Assembly (NCBI GenBank): GCA_963082975.1
Contig: OY720347.1
Span: 11,390,225-11,454,224 of the forward strand
From: Labia minor
Lineage: Eukaryota; Arthropoda; Insecta; Dermaptera; Spongiphoridae
Length of the DNA: 64,000 nt
Direction of reading: 5' to 3'
This document shows, piece by piece, positions 47,352 through 58,795 of this stretch. The position numbers and the translations under genes are program-made. How positions within the stretch are numbered: position 1 is the stretch's first letter; the number at the start of each line of letters is the position of its first letter. The notes below the pieces were generated by a model. It saw only the letters and a program-made list of their open reading frames with translations. It ran no database searches and was not told where the DNA came from.

Positions 47352-48620
47352 GCTGTGGCCAGGCACAGAACCGACCGACGATTTAAAAATAAAATTAAAA
47401 ACAACATTATATATATATATATATATTATTTCACCAGTTAGTTTAATGTAATAAATGGCGGCAGCATGGCTGAGTGGTAGAGTACGAGATTTCTACACAG
47501 GAAGCCTGAGTTCGAATCCCAGCATAGAACTCAAGATTATTTATTTAATAAAAATAAAAAATCTAATTCAATTTAACATCGGCTGCTGCGGGTAGCGGGT
47601 AGATACCTTCTCACGATCCCGGTGAGAGACAGATCTACCTCAGTGAGTGGCGCCCACTGCCCTACGCGAGCACATGCATTTTCTCTCATTCCTCGACCAA
47701 GGGAGTGCATGCCCTACTCAAATCATCCATCCAGACCCAATCCCCCTTTATTTCCTCTTCCTTCTTTCCAATCCACGCGTCAGGCTGTAGCGACAGGCCG
47801 GCTGGATCATCTTCGCGTCGCATCAACAATTAATGGAGAAATGTTATACGGTTAACGGCTAGGGCGTCCCCTGCAAGCGACGCACATTGTCAGCACCCGG
47901 ACGATGTGAGAAATGGGTTAGGGTTACCCACCTATGGACGAGGTGGGCTAAAGAAGATAGTCCAACATCTACATCCACATCAATATCAACATCGACATCT
48001 TCACCAACACGAACATCGTCACACCGGTCAGCATCAGCATCATTGCCATCAATCGTCCACATCTTCATCAAAAAGTCGTCAACACCATCATCACCGTCAT
48101 CGAAGGTTGAGTACCAAAGACCGCGTGGGAGGCCTAAAAAACCAGCTGGTCCTGCCGTATAACGGGAGATCTAATGGCATCTGGTCTCTCTACAGACGAC
48201 GCCAACAACAGATTTAGTTGGCGCCAATTAACGAGAAGAGCCGACCCCACACCCCGTGGGAAATAAGGCTAAGAAGAAGAAGAAGAAGAGTTTAATGTAA
48301 TAAATAATTTCCGTCAATGAATATAAAATTAATACTTTGTAAACAACCACTTTCGGTTTGCGGATATACAAAGTTGATGAATTCATGCTACTGATGCATT
48401 AAGTAAATATAGCAAATTTTATCAAAATCCGTTGAGCCGTTCAAGCTGTACACGTCTATACGGACACACTATGGACAGATGGACAGACAGACAGATATCA
48501 TGCTAAAAATACTTTTTTCTGTTAACAAAATGCATGATTCGTGGGAATTTGTAAAAATCTACACATGTGAAATTTGGCGTGAAAACAATAACTTCCCTTC
48601 TTAACATCGGTAAAAAAAGT
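47352..48620 (+). mobile_element. Family D element interrupted by a SINE-like insertion
   Basis: Left part 47352-47456 (gtggccaggcacagaaccga); right part 48289-48620 (atccgttgagccgttcaagc, gacagacagacag run, ending acatcggtaaaa). The element at 47457-48288 separates them with a 17-bp duplication. Confidence 0.8.
47457..48288 (+). mobile_element. Composite tRNA-headed retroelement (family S2 head, LINE-like 3' end)
   Basis: The head ggcggcagcatggctgagtg has an A-box (tggctgagtgg) and B-box gagttcgaatcc. The next 70 bp matches the SINE at 32252. Some 700 bp of GC-rich sequence follows, ending ccgtgggaaataaggctaag plus (AAG)n. The exact 17-bp target duplication agtttaatgtaataaat is at 47440-47456 and 48289-48305. 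ORFs inside are short and overlapping. At 832 bp it is long for a SINE. Confidence 0.85.
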
Positions 48621-48663
48621 CTTGAATTGATTTTCATATCAATTTTAAATAATTATTGTCAAG

Positions 48664-49433
48664 CAGTGGCGTACCTAGTGGGGTGCGGTGGGTGCGGTGC
48701 GTACCGGGCGGCACTTATCTTGGGGCGGCATTTTTTATATTTAGTTATAGTTGTAAAAAACAACTTATTCATTTCATATTTATTTTTTTTCTTTCTTGAA
48801 TAATAAATGATTATTATGATTATTATAAGTTTACTATTTGATTTATATAAAAAAGCAAGCTAAGAAAAACGTGGTAATTATGATTAACTATATAGTTTCG
48901 AATATTATTCCTCGGTGTATATAAATGCATTTTAGTGTAAATTTTGAATTCTAATTCCAAGAACAGGATAATAATTTTATTTTATTCTATTCATTAAAAT
49001 TCGTTGAATTCGTAAACGCATCTTTACGATTTTGTTCAGCAATTTTGCCTAACTAAAATTTTTTGATATCAGTTTATAAATGTCATTTCTTTTGAAAAGT
49101 TTATATGATTACTTTGAAGTGATATACCAATATTTTTTTAAATCATCGATTTTTCTTTTGAAAAGCAGGAAAAAATATAAATATAAATTTTGAGAGCATT
49201 ATACACGATTTTTCTAGTATGAAAGCTAGAAGAGTAAATATTATATTAATATGTTTGCGAGTGCATACAAATATGTGTAAAAAAATTTACTCTGTGTATT
49301 AATTAATATTGATTAAATAACTTAATAATTTATTTATGTGTACCACTATTTGATTGAGTTATAATAAAAAGGGCGGCAAACTGGAGATCGCCCCGGGCGG
49401 CAAAAGTTCTAGGTACGCCACTGTTGTCAAGTA
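48664..49433. mobile_element. hAT-type non-autonomous element, 770 bp, perfect target duplication
   Basis: Ends cagtggcgtacctag and ctaggtacgccactg are perfect inverted repeats. Flanks ttgtcaag at 48656-48663 and 49434-49441 are identical. The interior (ggcggcac..., then AT-rich, then gccccgggcggcaaaag) is non-coding. Confidence 0.93.
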
Positions 49434-49747
49434 AATAATAAATTGTCTTTAATAAAAATGATATTAAATATAAAGTGATTAATATTACCTAAATATTATT
49501 AAATTCATTAAAGAATGATGCCTTTTTTAAAATTATAACATTATTTCAAAGAATTCGTCTAAAGTCTAAAAGGTGAGCAAATGCTGCTCCGGATGGTTCT
49601 TCATTTCATAAGTTAATTCCACCGAAGATTTAAATCCATTTTATTATTATTATTATTTCAAAATATTTTTCACTGATTCTTGATAAATTTAATCATATTA
49701 CACCTATACCTTACACATTTAAAACATATATTGCAGTGAATGAATAC

Positions 49748-50535
49748 ACTAACTAGTGAAAGTATACATTATCTCAAATGTTAGGACAATACATTATCTA
49801 GTCAATGCATTCATTAACAACTAGTATAAATACTCATGGATTTGCATTAGTGAAAGTTTAGTTGAATGATTCTAACCTCAAAATCTTTGAAGAATTGATT
49901 TATTAATAATAATTTCTCGAATAAAAATATTATGAAAATCGTTTTTTCGAAAATAATTATATATTTATTATATTTTAGAATATTATGAAACAGTTATGCT
50001 ATAAAAAATAAAATAACTATTATCTCTGTAGTCACTTGAATTATTTGACATTGATCTGATTCTCGCTGGACATTTACAATATTGACTAGTAAATGTATAA
50101 TAATGCTACTATTGAGTACTACCATATATTCGAGTTATTATTATTATACACATGCCAATCGTCGATCGATGAAGGGTGGTGGTGCTATTGAGAATTAGGA
50201 TAAAAAGATACTTACTTCTCTTAATTCTCAACACCACCACCACCTTTCAACTACCCAATATTTGTTGGATAATAAAGATTCTTGTCTTAGATGATATAAC
50301 GTGTGATGATTGATGTATGATCTGATTCTATATATTTATATAAAATACTGCCAACATCTAATGCTCAAATATAAAATTGTAGTTTATCTATCATATATAT
50401 CTAACATATATAACAATATATAATAAACTTTATAGTAAAATACTTAACTAATCTACAATAGAAAAAAGGTGTACATACTAACTAGTGGAAGTATGCATAA
50501 TCTTCTGATTTTTTAGTTAAAGTATACTTTAACTA
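49748..50535. repeat. Cluster of ACTAGT-centred repeats
   Basis: actaactagtgaaagtatac with attatct (49748-49774) recurs as actaactagtggaagtatgc with ataatct (50477-50503). Further ACTAGT sites lie at about 49820, 50085 and 50531. A perfect 22-bp palindrome built on agttaaagtatactttaact occupies 50514-50535. Confidence 0.6.
50171..50248 (+). ncRNA. Candidate microRNA-like hairpin
   Basis: gaagggtggtggtg and ttgagaatta on the left arm pair with taattctcaa and caccaccaccaccttt on the right, with a short CTA-type bulge and a loop of about 25 nt. The stem of nearly 30 bp is not AT-simple, so chance formation is less likely than elsewhere here. It could instead be an inverted-repeat relic. The strand is not determined. 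Confidence 0.3.
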
Positions 50536-50653
50536 GTAAGTGATAACCCTACTGAAATTTTTGTATTAACTATAACATATATAACTAATATTTTGTTTTT
50601 ATTTTGTATTTTTTCTAAATATTTTGCTATAAGTTTATTGTAAAACAGACTAC

Positions 50654-50862
50654 TATCTATCTATCTCTGTGACTCGAAAGTTCTTGACCACACCCCTCCA
50701 AGTATCCCTATTCTGAGCCACAACCCTCCAATCCCTACCCTCTCTCATCTCCCTCGTCCTTTCCCACATTATCCACCCACCGTGTCCTTGGTCTTCCAAG
50801 TGGACGTTTCCCACTCGGTCTCCCTACCAATAAATTTCTTCTCCCATTCTAGCCACAGTTAA
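50654..50862 (-). mobile_element. LINE 3' end fragment
   Basis: The reverse strand shows GKRPLGRPRTRWVDN-type codons with frameshifts, as at 40072, and a terminal (GATA)-like tail (ctatctatctctgtgac on the plus strand). Confidence 0.6.
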
Positions 50863-51232
50863 AACAGTCTACAGATAAAATTTTTATTATAATAATAATA
50901 AAATAATAATTTATCATATTTTTTATATGTATTTGTCTATAGGTAGATATCCATAAGATTTCCGTAATATTATATCTTGTATTGTAATGATTCTTAATCT
51001 ATAGAAACAATTTGGTAAATTTTACTTAGTTATACTGCATCTTATATCAGTTGTGTTCGTAAATGTATATTTGGTATAGATAATTCATTTCTCTGTTACT
51101 ATACTATTAGTTCTGTGTTCTGATTCTTATATAAATTGTAAATGGAATGAAATGAAATCTAAGTAGATAGATATCCCCCCCCCCCCTTAATAAAACTAAA
51201 TTATACATTTTAAAAATTTCTACTCCTTAACT

Positions 51233-51518
51233 CAGTGGTTTCCAACCTCTCTGTACCGGCGCCCCCTTTTTTAAAAAAAATTCTTACGCCCCCCCCCCCC
51301 TTAATGTTTGTATTAATCTAATTTCATAAATACTCGCATAATAATATAGTAATTTATTTAATGGGCTACAAAATAACACATACTCATTACACACCCACAC
51401 ACACTCAATTAAGCAAAAACATATTATAGATTATTATAGATTTTAGAAAACAAATTGGTTCTAATACCTTCGCGCCCCCCTTACAACAGTCTCGCGCCCC
51501 ACAGGTTGGAAAACACTG
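51233..51518. mobile_element. hAT-type MITE with perfect target duplication
   Basis: Ends cagtggtttccaacct and aggttggaaaacactg. ccttaact is identical at 51225-51232 and 51519-51526. The interior has C-runs (cgccccccttt). Confidence 0.92.
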
Positions 51519-51526
51519 CCTTAACT

Positions 51527-52045
51527 GTTGAATACTAATCTTCATTTTCTGTATCTGAATTTATATTATCATTATTATTAATAATTGTTTTGATAAAAAG
51601 AAAAAATAATTTTATATATTTTCGATACAATCATTTACAATATGCCAAAAAAAAAATAAAAATAAAAAAGAAAAATAAAAATAAAATTGAATTCAATTTT
51701 TATTTTGTATTGTTTTGATATTGGTGAGCAAATCAATATTTTCCAATTCCATATTTATTTGCCTCTCTTTCTCTCTCGGTGTATCTCGATGTATATTAAA
51801 TAAATTAAAAGATCGAATGATAATTTACGCTTATCTCTTCTCTAAATAGTCCAATTTGTTTAATAATTTAAAAAGACAGTGGAATGTTGGTGGCGGTTAA
51901 TCTATCTCCCTCTCTTTCTATCTATCTGCCAATGATAAATCAGTAATTTACCCATTATAAACAAATTCGATTATAATAACCTTTCATTTGCTCACTCTCT
52001 CTCTCTCTCTTTCTCTCTCTTTATACGTATATATATATAATAATT
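51527..52045. other. AT-rich spacer
   Basis: Low complexity with (CT)-rich patches near 51765 and 51995. No gene or repeat family recognised. Confidence 0.4.
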
Positions 52046-52049
52046 ATTA

Positions 52050-52680
52050 GTATTTTCTTGATTTAAAATAGTAAATTTAAATGACATCAGCAACTACGTC
52101 AGACGGTGCTTCCTTAAAAACAAAAAATTATAAATAAAATAAAATTAAAAATATTTATGTTATATCCACGGGCCTTTCGGTGGATTAAAATGTACGTTTA
52201 AGGGCACCTGGTTCACCGAGCCACACGGTACTTTAAAAAAATTATTCCTTATGAACTATGAATATTTAAGATTAAGATTATTATTTAAAATAAATAAACG
52301 ACAAAATATGTGAAAGAAATTTCAAATAATTTAAAAGAACATAAATTTAAAAAAAATAGTCATAAGACATACACCCCTTAAACGTACATATTAATGCACC
52401 GAAAGGCCCGTGAATATAACATAAATATTTTTAATTTTATTTTATTTATAATATTTTGTCTTTAAGAAAGCTCTGTCTGACGTAGTTGCTGACGTCATTT
52501 AAATTTGCTATTTTAAATTAAGAAAAAACTAAGAAAGATGATTTTTCCCGAGGCTGAAACCAATACAGATCGATTTTTCTTTATAATTATTATCTATGTT
52601 GTGAATTTCAAAAAAATCCTACGGTTTAATACACAAATACAAATATATATATATATATATATATACATTTCGTACTCCAT
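52050..52680 (+). repeat. Family C repeat with an inverted partial copy (foldback)
   Basis: 52056-52205 is the reverse complement of 52376-52525. A forward C repeat continues from acctggttcaccgagccaca to gctgaaaccaatacagatcg and a TA run. TGACGTCA is at 52490. Confidence 0.8.
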
Positions 52681-52789
52681 ATTTATTTTCTAATTGAACG
52701 ATAATTATCTAATGCTATATTTTACTAATAAAGGTGTCCCATCTGTCTTTACCCTTCCCTTCTACTCATACAACTTCAATTCTCTCTCT

Positions 52790-53045
52790 CTCTCATACAT
52801 TGATTCATGTTAATGAATACTAATGATAGTTTGGATCGTGGACAGGATTTAAGCCTCGTGGGTGACGACTGCAAGTGGCGCGTCGGTTCTCATCGATGGG
52901 GTAAGCACCGTCACAATAGGCATGGGGCAAAGGGCATTCGCTTCCAGATAGATTCTACCCCATTCGATTGTTCTTTTCAATTGGATTGTAAATATATATA
53001 TATATATATCCATCTCATCATTTATATAACTATATCGACCTAATG
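52790..53045. promoter_or_regulatory. Complex unique block, possible regulatory element
   Basis: ggatttaagcctcgtgggtg, gcaagtggcgcgtcggttct and catcgatggggtaagcaccg stand out from AT-rich flanks. A 78-codon ORF crosses it but shows no recognisable domain. Confidence 0.3.
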
Positions 53046-53435
53046 ATTGCTATCAACGAGACAAAAATAAATGTTTTTCATATTTACTTGAGTTCATTTC
53101 AAATTGAATTCAATTTGTTTGATGAGGTGGTGGTTTGACTCTTTCTTGCTTTCTCTCTCTTTCACACCCTTTCTTTCATTATCATTTATAATAGACAAAA
53201 ATTTATTCATTCGTATCCTTTAGAATAGGAAGAGATGAATCAATTCAAAAAGTCTTTAAGAACAAAAGATAACACATTTCAAATATGATCAATTATTATC
53301 ACAAAATACATACAATAAATACATTAAATAACGCTTTAAAAATTATAGATAAATAAAACATTGACAAAAACTAAATCATTGAAATGATATATTTTTGATA
53401 GTGGTTATAATTTTAGAAAGAAGCAAGAAAGAAAA

Positions 53436-53808
53436 TAAGTTGATCTGTGGCCAGGCACAAAACCGACCGACGGTTTGAAATAAATTAATTTCCAGCTACC
53501 TTTAGCTTTAGTGTGAAAAAACCATTTCCTTGCTAAGGTCGATCGGTAATACTACCACTTCCGGTTTCCGGATATACTCCAAAAGTTAATGAATTCATCA
53601 TAGTGATGCATTAAGTAAATATACCAAATTTTATCAAAATCCGTTGAGCCGTTCAAGCTGTACACATCTATACGTACGGACGGACAAACGGACAGAATTA
53701 TACTAAAAATACTTTTTTTCTGTTAACAAAATGAGATTTGTAAAAATCTCCACATGTGAAATTTGGTGTGAAAACAATAACTTCCCTTCCTATCGTCGGT
53801 CGGTAAAA
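53436..53808 (+). mobile_element. Family D element, internally deleted
   Basis: Left end ctgtggccaggcacaaaacc and right end ctatcgtcggtcggtaaaa are both present. The TGACGTCA core is absent. Confidence 0.82.
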
Positions 53809-53967
53809 AGTAAATAAGAGTATAATTTCAGAGCCAAATTTATTTTTAATAAATAAAATATTTCGGAATTATTATTTGAATTATTTTAATTAATCTGTGA
53901 ATCAAAGTTAAAGAAATTAAATTTTAATACCATATTTCTTTTTTAAATGATTGACATGCAGTTTTAT

Positions 53968-54115
53968 GACCTGAAACGGTTGTTCCTTTCAGGCAATAAA
54001 CACAGATTTTGTGAACATAATTGGATAAATAGATAATCTGGTTCAGTATAAAATCGCTTCATGATGCTAAATGCCATTTTCAAATGCTATTCCTAAAATT
54101 CCCATATTCCTATGA
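53968..54115 (-). repeat. Repeat adjoining SINE S1
   Basis: Reverse copy of 35715-35846 (aaatgccattttcaaatgct, gattatctatttatccaatt in the other orientation). Both copies lie beside S1 SINEs. Confidence 0.7.
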
Positions 54116-54126
54116 TAAATATAGAT

Positions 54127-54385
54127 ATAAAACCTCTGACGCAAGGACAACGCCTATCAAGCCGGTTATATCAATGAGGTGTCCTATGATCAGTAGAACG
54201 GGTCCTCTCAACCTTTATCTTGATTTTCTTGATCGGAGGCGCTATCCAGTAGCTTTTCCCCAATGTTGTTCCCGGACTCCGTCCCATAGACCTCAGCTAG
54301 GGAAATTCCCTTGCCAGGCCCGGGACTTGAACCCGGGACCATGTGAATGTGAGGCAGGTTCGCTACACACACACCCAATGGCGCC
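54127..54385 (-). mobile_element. tRNA-derived SINE (family S1)
   Basis: Full head ggcgccattgggtgtgtgtg and B-box gggttcaagtcccggg from 54385 down, body to gtccttgcgtcagaggtttt. Small deletions compared with 37074. Confidence 0.87.
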
Positions 54386-54389
54386 TTCA

Positions 54390-55195
54390 TATATATATAT
54401 TATTTTAAATTTGTATTTGTATACAAATAATAAATATACACTTAGGAAATCAGTAATTAGTAGCTATCGAAATGTCAATACTAGACATTTTTCTTGACAG
54501 TGTTTAATTTTGTTATCCTTAAAAATGTTTTTACACTTTTCTATGTAGTTTAATGGTTCTTTTTTATTTTATTCTTATATCAAATTTGGGTATTAATTTT
54601 AAAACTAATTTTAAGAGATTGTCAACTGATGAAGTAAATTGTAACTTATGGGACATCCTATAAACTTTATCTTATATATATATAGGAGTATATATAAATT
54701 TGAATTTGAATTTTAAATTAGCTTTGATTTAAACGAACATGAAGATGGTTGGCTGGTGGTGGGTTTTAGTGAAGAAAAGAGACAAATTACTGCTTGCCAC
54801 TGAGTTACTCATACATTTTCTTTCTCTCTCTAATGAAAAATCATTTTATGATGTCGAGGCTTAGAAAACGAGAATGGACCAAGACACAAACATTCGTCTT
54901 AGTTAAACTCTAAATGATATGTAACTTGAAGGTTACAAGAAAGGGTAAGAGAAAGAGAGAAACGGAGAGTCGAAGGAGGGTAATAAAGTAACCCTGTATT
55001 TTAGATTTTATTATCAATAAAGTATTCATCAAATCTCCAAAAAAAATGTGATATTTTGAGAAAACGGATCAGTATACCTTTTATTTATAATATAGGTAAT
55101 AAAAATACCTATATATATATATATATTTAGATTATGATTATAATTATATTATAAGTAATAATTATACCAATATTAATAATATAGGTAATAATAAG
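54390..55195. other. AT-rich spacer
   Basis: No gene. 54720-55000 is slightly more complex and single-copy. TA runs near 54674 and 55109. Confidence 0.4.
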
Positions 55196-55873
55196 CTGGA
55201 GTGTCTCCACTCGACTATCTCGCAAATTTGAATTGGATTAATTAATATATATTATATTTAAATTAAATTATAAATTAAAATTAATAAATAATATTTATTA
55301 AATCAGCGCATGTTTGGCTCACGTCACGTGTTGGCGCGTGATACGCAGTGTTAAAAAATTAATTCCAGTACTTTCAGCAATTCAATCAAGCTGAAATTCT
55401 ATATATAGCAGTTTTATACAATTTTTAATCATGTCACGTGCCGGCGCGTGATTTACAGTGTTAAAAAATTAATTCCGGTACTTTCAAGGAATCAATCAAG
55501 CTGCAATTCTATATATAGCAGTTTTATACAATTTTGAATCATGTGAAAAACTATCAAACATATATCTTTATTTTTACGGGCACTTTATAGGAAAAAAAAT
55601 CAAAACGTTGTAGGTAATGAGCCTCTTCCGGTTGAGCTACATTTCTCAAAAGTATAAATAATATTTATTATCTTTGGTTGATGGCACCACGTTTTTGTGT
55701 AATCTTGTCTATATACATACACACATACACACACACATACACAAACACACACACACAGGCATTTTTCTCAACCTTATTGAAAATGATTCAGGAACCTTCA
55801 AAAACGTATAAAAACATCAAAATCTCGACATCGAAAATTTTCGTGATCGCAATACTATTTCTGGCGAGATAGT
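55196..55873 (-). mobile_element. Family E element, copy 8, with internal duplication
   Basis: Reverse copy from ctggagtgtctccactcgac to tctggcgagatagt. A segment of about 105 bp (cagtgttaaaaaattaattc, tcaatcaagctg, ctatatatagcag) is present twice in tandem at 55335-55545. Confidence 0.87.
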
Positions 55874-56174
55874 AAAAATTGATATAGAATTTCTATTTCT
55901 TCATCTTTTATTAACAATGATTATTCATGTGAATAAAAGAAACATTTACTTTCTATACTTTTTATATTTCATTTGATGTTTAAAAATATTTTCACTATAA
56001 CTAAATATCACAAGATGAATGTTGAATTAATATTATATTAATTTATGAAATTATTAATTGGGAAAAAAAACATCCTTCCATGTTTTTAAATTAAAACAAT
56101 ATTTAAAAATGAACAAATCAAAATAATATAAAAAATTTAATTTATAAATTGTTTAATTATATTATAATATAATA

Positions 56175-56904
56175 CGAGGTAGGGTCAAAAAGTTCGCGGA
56201 ATGGTCGCTTATAGTCAAGTATTTCTTAGCTGAAAGGGAAATTTTTGTTTGTGAGGTTGGCATAACTGGTAGTGAATGTGCTTTTGAGGTTAGCAGGCAG
56301 TTGTAGTTGGTTCCGTGCGTTCGGTGTTTAATATTGTAGATCGTAGTTTCTTTCTTTCGTCGGATTGTGCAATGTCGTCATTAGAGCAGCGTGGCAATAT
56401 TAAATTCTGTGTGTTGCTGGAGAAATCACCCTCGGAGACTCTTGAGATGCTAAAAAAAGCATACGGAAATTCTGCGATGAAGAAAACAGCAGTTTACGAG
56501 TTGGCATAAGCGTTTTCGCGACGGTCGCACAACAATTGATGATGACATTCGGACTGGGCGGCCTTCCACTTCCACTACAGACGACAATGTTGAGCGCGTT
56601 CGACAAATTGTGCATATTCTCCCGATCTCGCACCACCAGATTTCTACCTGTTTCCAAGGTTAAAAATGGCATTGAAGGGACATCGTTTTGCTGATTCGTC
56701 AGAGGTGATTGAAAATTCGACGGAGCGGCTGAAGGAACTTTCAAAAAACGGCTTTTAAGAGTGTTTCCAACAATTATATGAACGGTGGAATAAATGTGTA
56801 GACGCAGGAGGAGAGTATTTTGAAGGGAAATAATGTAAGAATGTTATAAATATTTTTAATAAATTTTTAATAACCAATTCCGCGAACTTTTTGACCCTAC
56901 CTCC
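56175..56904 (+). mobile_element. Internally deleted mariner
   Basis: TIRs cgaggtagggtcaaaaagtt and aactttttgaccctacctcc are flanked by TA. The N-terminus is readable (MSSLEQRGNIKFCVLLEKSP, then LKKAYGNSAMKKTAVYE). A frameshift and a deletion follow, then SPDLAPPDFYLFPRLKMALK and ECFQQLYERWNKCVDAGGEY. The first and second catalytic Asp regions are missing. Confidence 0.9.
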
Positions 56905-56966
56905 TATAAAGAAAAAATCAATGTTAAATAAAAAAAATAAACTAATTTCACTCAATAAAAAGAGTT

Positions 56967-57955
56967 TTATCTTATCTTATCTTATCTTATCTTATCTTAT
57001 CTTATCTTATACTAACAAAAATTGTATATAAATATATATATAGATATTTGTATATTTTTGAGATATTAAACCACTCTAAGGATTTTTTTTGAAATTCACA
57101 CCATATATAATATTTATAAAGAATATTGGTATTGGTTTCAGCCTTGAGAAAAATCAACTTTATTAGTATTCTCTTAATTTAAAATAGTAAATTTAAATGA
57201 CGTCAGCAATTACGTCATCCATATTGAAATTTGCATCCCGCCATTCTTTTTTAATTGATATTGTATTCATATTTTTTATGTTTAAAATATTTTAAAATTT
57301 TTTATTTAGTTTCGAAATAAAATTAAAAATATGTATTTTAATAATATTTTAGAATTAAATTACGAAATATATTTATCATTCCCCCACCAAAAAAAAATAT
57401 TCATGAAGTTATCAACATTTAAACATATAACAATAATAAAGGAATTTCAAATAAATTGTTGGATAAATTTGATCTAATAATATTAAATAAATTATATTAT
57501 ATTAATTATAACAAGTTTTTTAGATTAAATTATAAATAATATAAATGATATTGGATTATTATAAATAAAAAGAAAAAATACAACCTCCTTTCTTAATTAA
57601 AATATAGACAAGAACAGGGGTCAAAATAATTTCAGAATTTATATTATTATCAGTAGTAATCCTTGGTCGAAATAGTCTATAAGCTATTGCTACTTTGAAA
57701 AATATAAAACTGATACCATCTAATTATAACATATATATAAATACATATATATAATGTAGCATCAAATATTTTATCAAGTAAATTTGAATTTATTTTCATC
57801 TTGAAATGAAAATCAAGTTATTTTAATTAGTTTGTATCCTTTTAGAAAACAAATTTTTGATGGAACATTTTTAGAAAACCCATTCTACAATTGTAATAAG
57901 TAATTAGAAAATTGTAAAATTTTTAAAGTTTATAATAATAAATTGTATTAATTTA
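56967..57955 (-). repeat. Long AT-rich repeat ending as family C, copy 2, with (CTTAT)n
   Basis: Reverse of 37674-38590, preceded by (CTTAT)n at 56967-57010, the complement of (AAGAT)n. TGACGTCA is at 57198. Confidence 0.75.
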
Positions 57956-57959
57956 TTAA

Positions 57960-58630
57960 AGAGTCAAGCGATAAATCGGTGTTCCAGGTACTTATTATTA
58001 TTAGATACAAAAGATATCATGATCATCATAACTAATAAATAACTAATAAATAATAATAATAATAATAATTATCTTTATTTTGAAAAAATAATACATTTTA
58101 TATACAAATATATACATTTACTACAAGATATAATCATGGCCTTTGGCCTTGTGATGAAATGCTCTTTCCCCCTATACATATATACAAAATAATAAATATC
58201 TAACCTATCAAAATAAATATTAATAAAATAACACCCCAAAAATATTTTCATCTAAATAGAAAAAAAAATCAATCTTTCTTAATAAATGATTTTCTGATTT
58301 TTTTGAACATTTATTTTTATGTTCTTAAACCAAACGTTCAATCGTTTTGTAATTAACTTTTCTCTCCTTTCTTCGTATGCAAATCGGCTTGAATATTGAT
58401 TGATGACTTCTTGAGCTTCATTAAATTGAGATGAGCTCTTTAATCGAACCCTCTCATATCTCTTCTTTTTTTTCTCTTACTTTTTTTTCTTTATTATCAT
58501 CCTTCTCTATTTAAATCTGATTTTTATAATAGTAGAAAATTGCATATGCTAATATATTTATAATTCTACAATAAAAAATATTTACTCTTTTGTAATTATA
58601 ATATATGTACGGGATCACTTAAAAAAATCA
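57960..58630. other. AT-rich spacer
   Basis: 58080-58160 (acaagatataatcatggcct, ttggccttgtgatg) may be an old retroelement 3' end. Otherwise nothing recognised. Confidence 0.35.
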
Positions 58631-58640
58631 TTACTTTTTT

Positions 58641-58795
58641 ACTCTCGCCAGAGATAGTATTGGGATCACGAAAATTTTCGATGTTGAGATTTTGATGTTT
58701 TTATACGTTTTGAAGGTTCCTGAATCATTTTCACTAAGGTTGAGATAAATGTATATATGTGTGTGTGTGTGTGTATGTGTGTATGTGTTTACTAT
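58641..58795 (+). mobile_element. Family E element, copy 9, 5' part only
   Basis: actctcgccagagatagtat to a (GT)n run at 58759-58788, then unrelated sequence. Confidence 0.75.

Noticed and set aside
47457..47530. tRNA gene
   Set aside because: A- and B-box-like sequences are present, but the acceptor stem does not close and it heads a retroelement with target duplication.
47622..48217. Ser/Thr- and His-rich ORFs
   Set aside because: All lie inside the retroposed element at 47457-48288 in several competing frames.
52807..53043. 78-codon ORF
   Set aside because: Single frame but no homology recognised, ends in a TA microsatellite (YIYIYI), no splice context.
54312..54385. tRNA gene on the minus strand
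   Set aside because: This is the head of SINE S1; similar heads occur at 37360 and the acceptor stem is not paired.
56315..56509. Functional transposase gene
   Set aside because: Only the N-terminal 60 codons are open. Frameshift and deletion follow.
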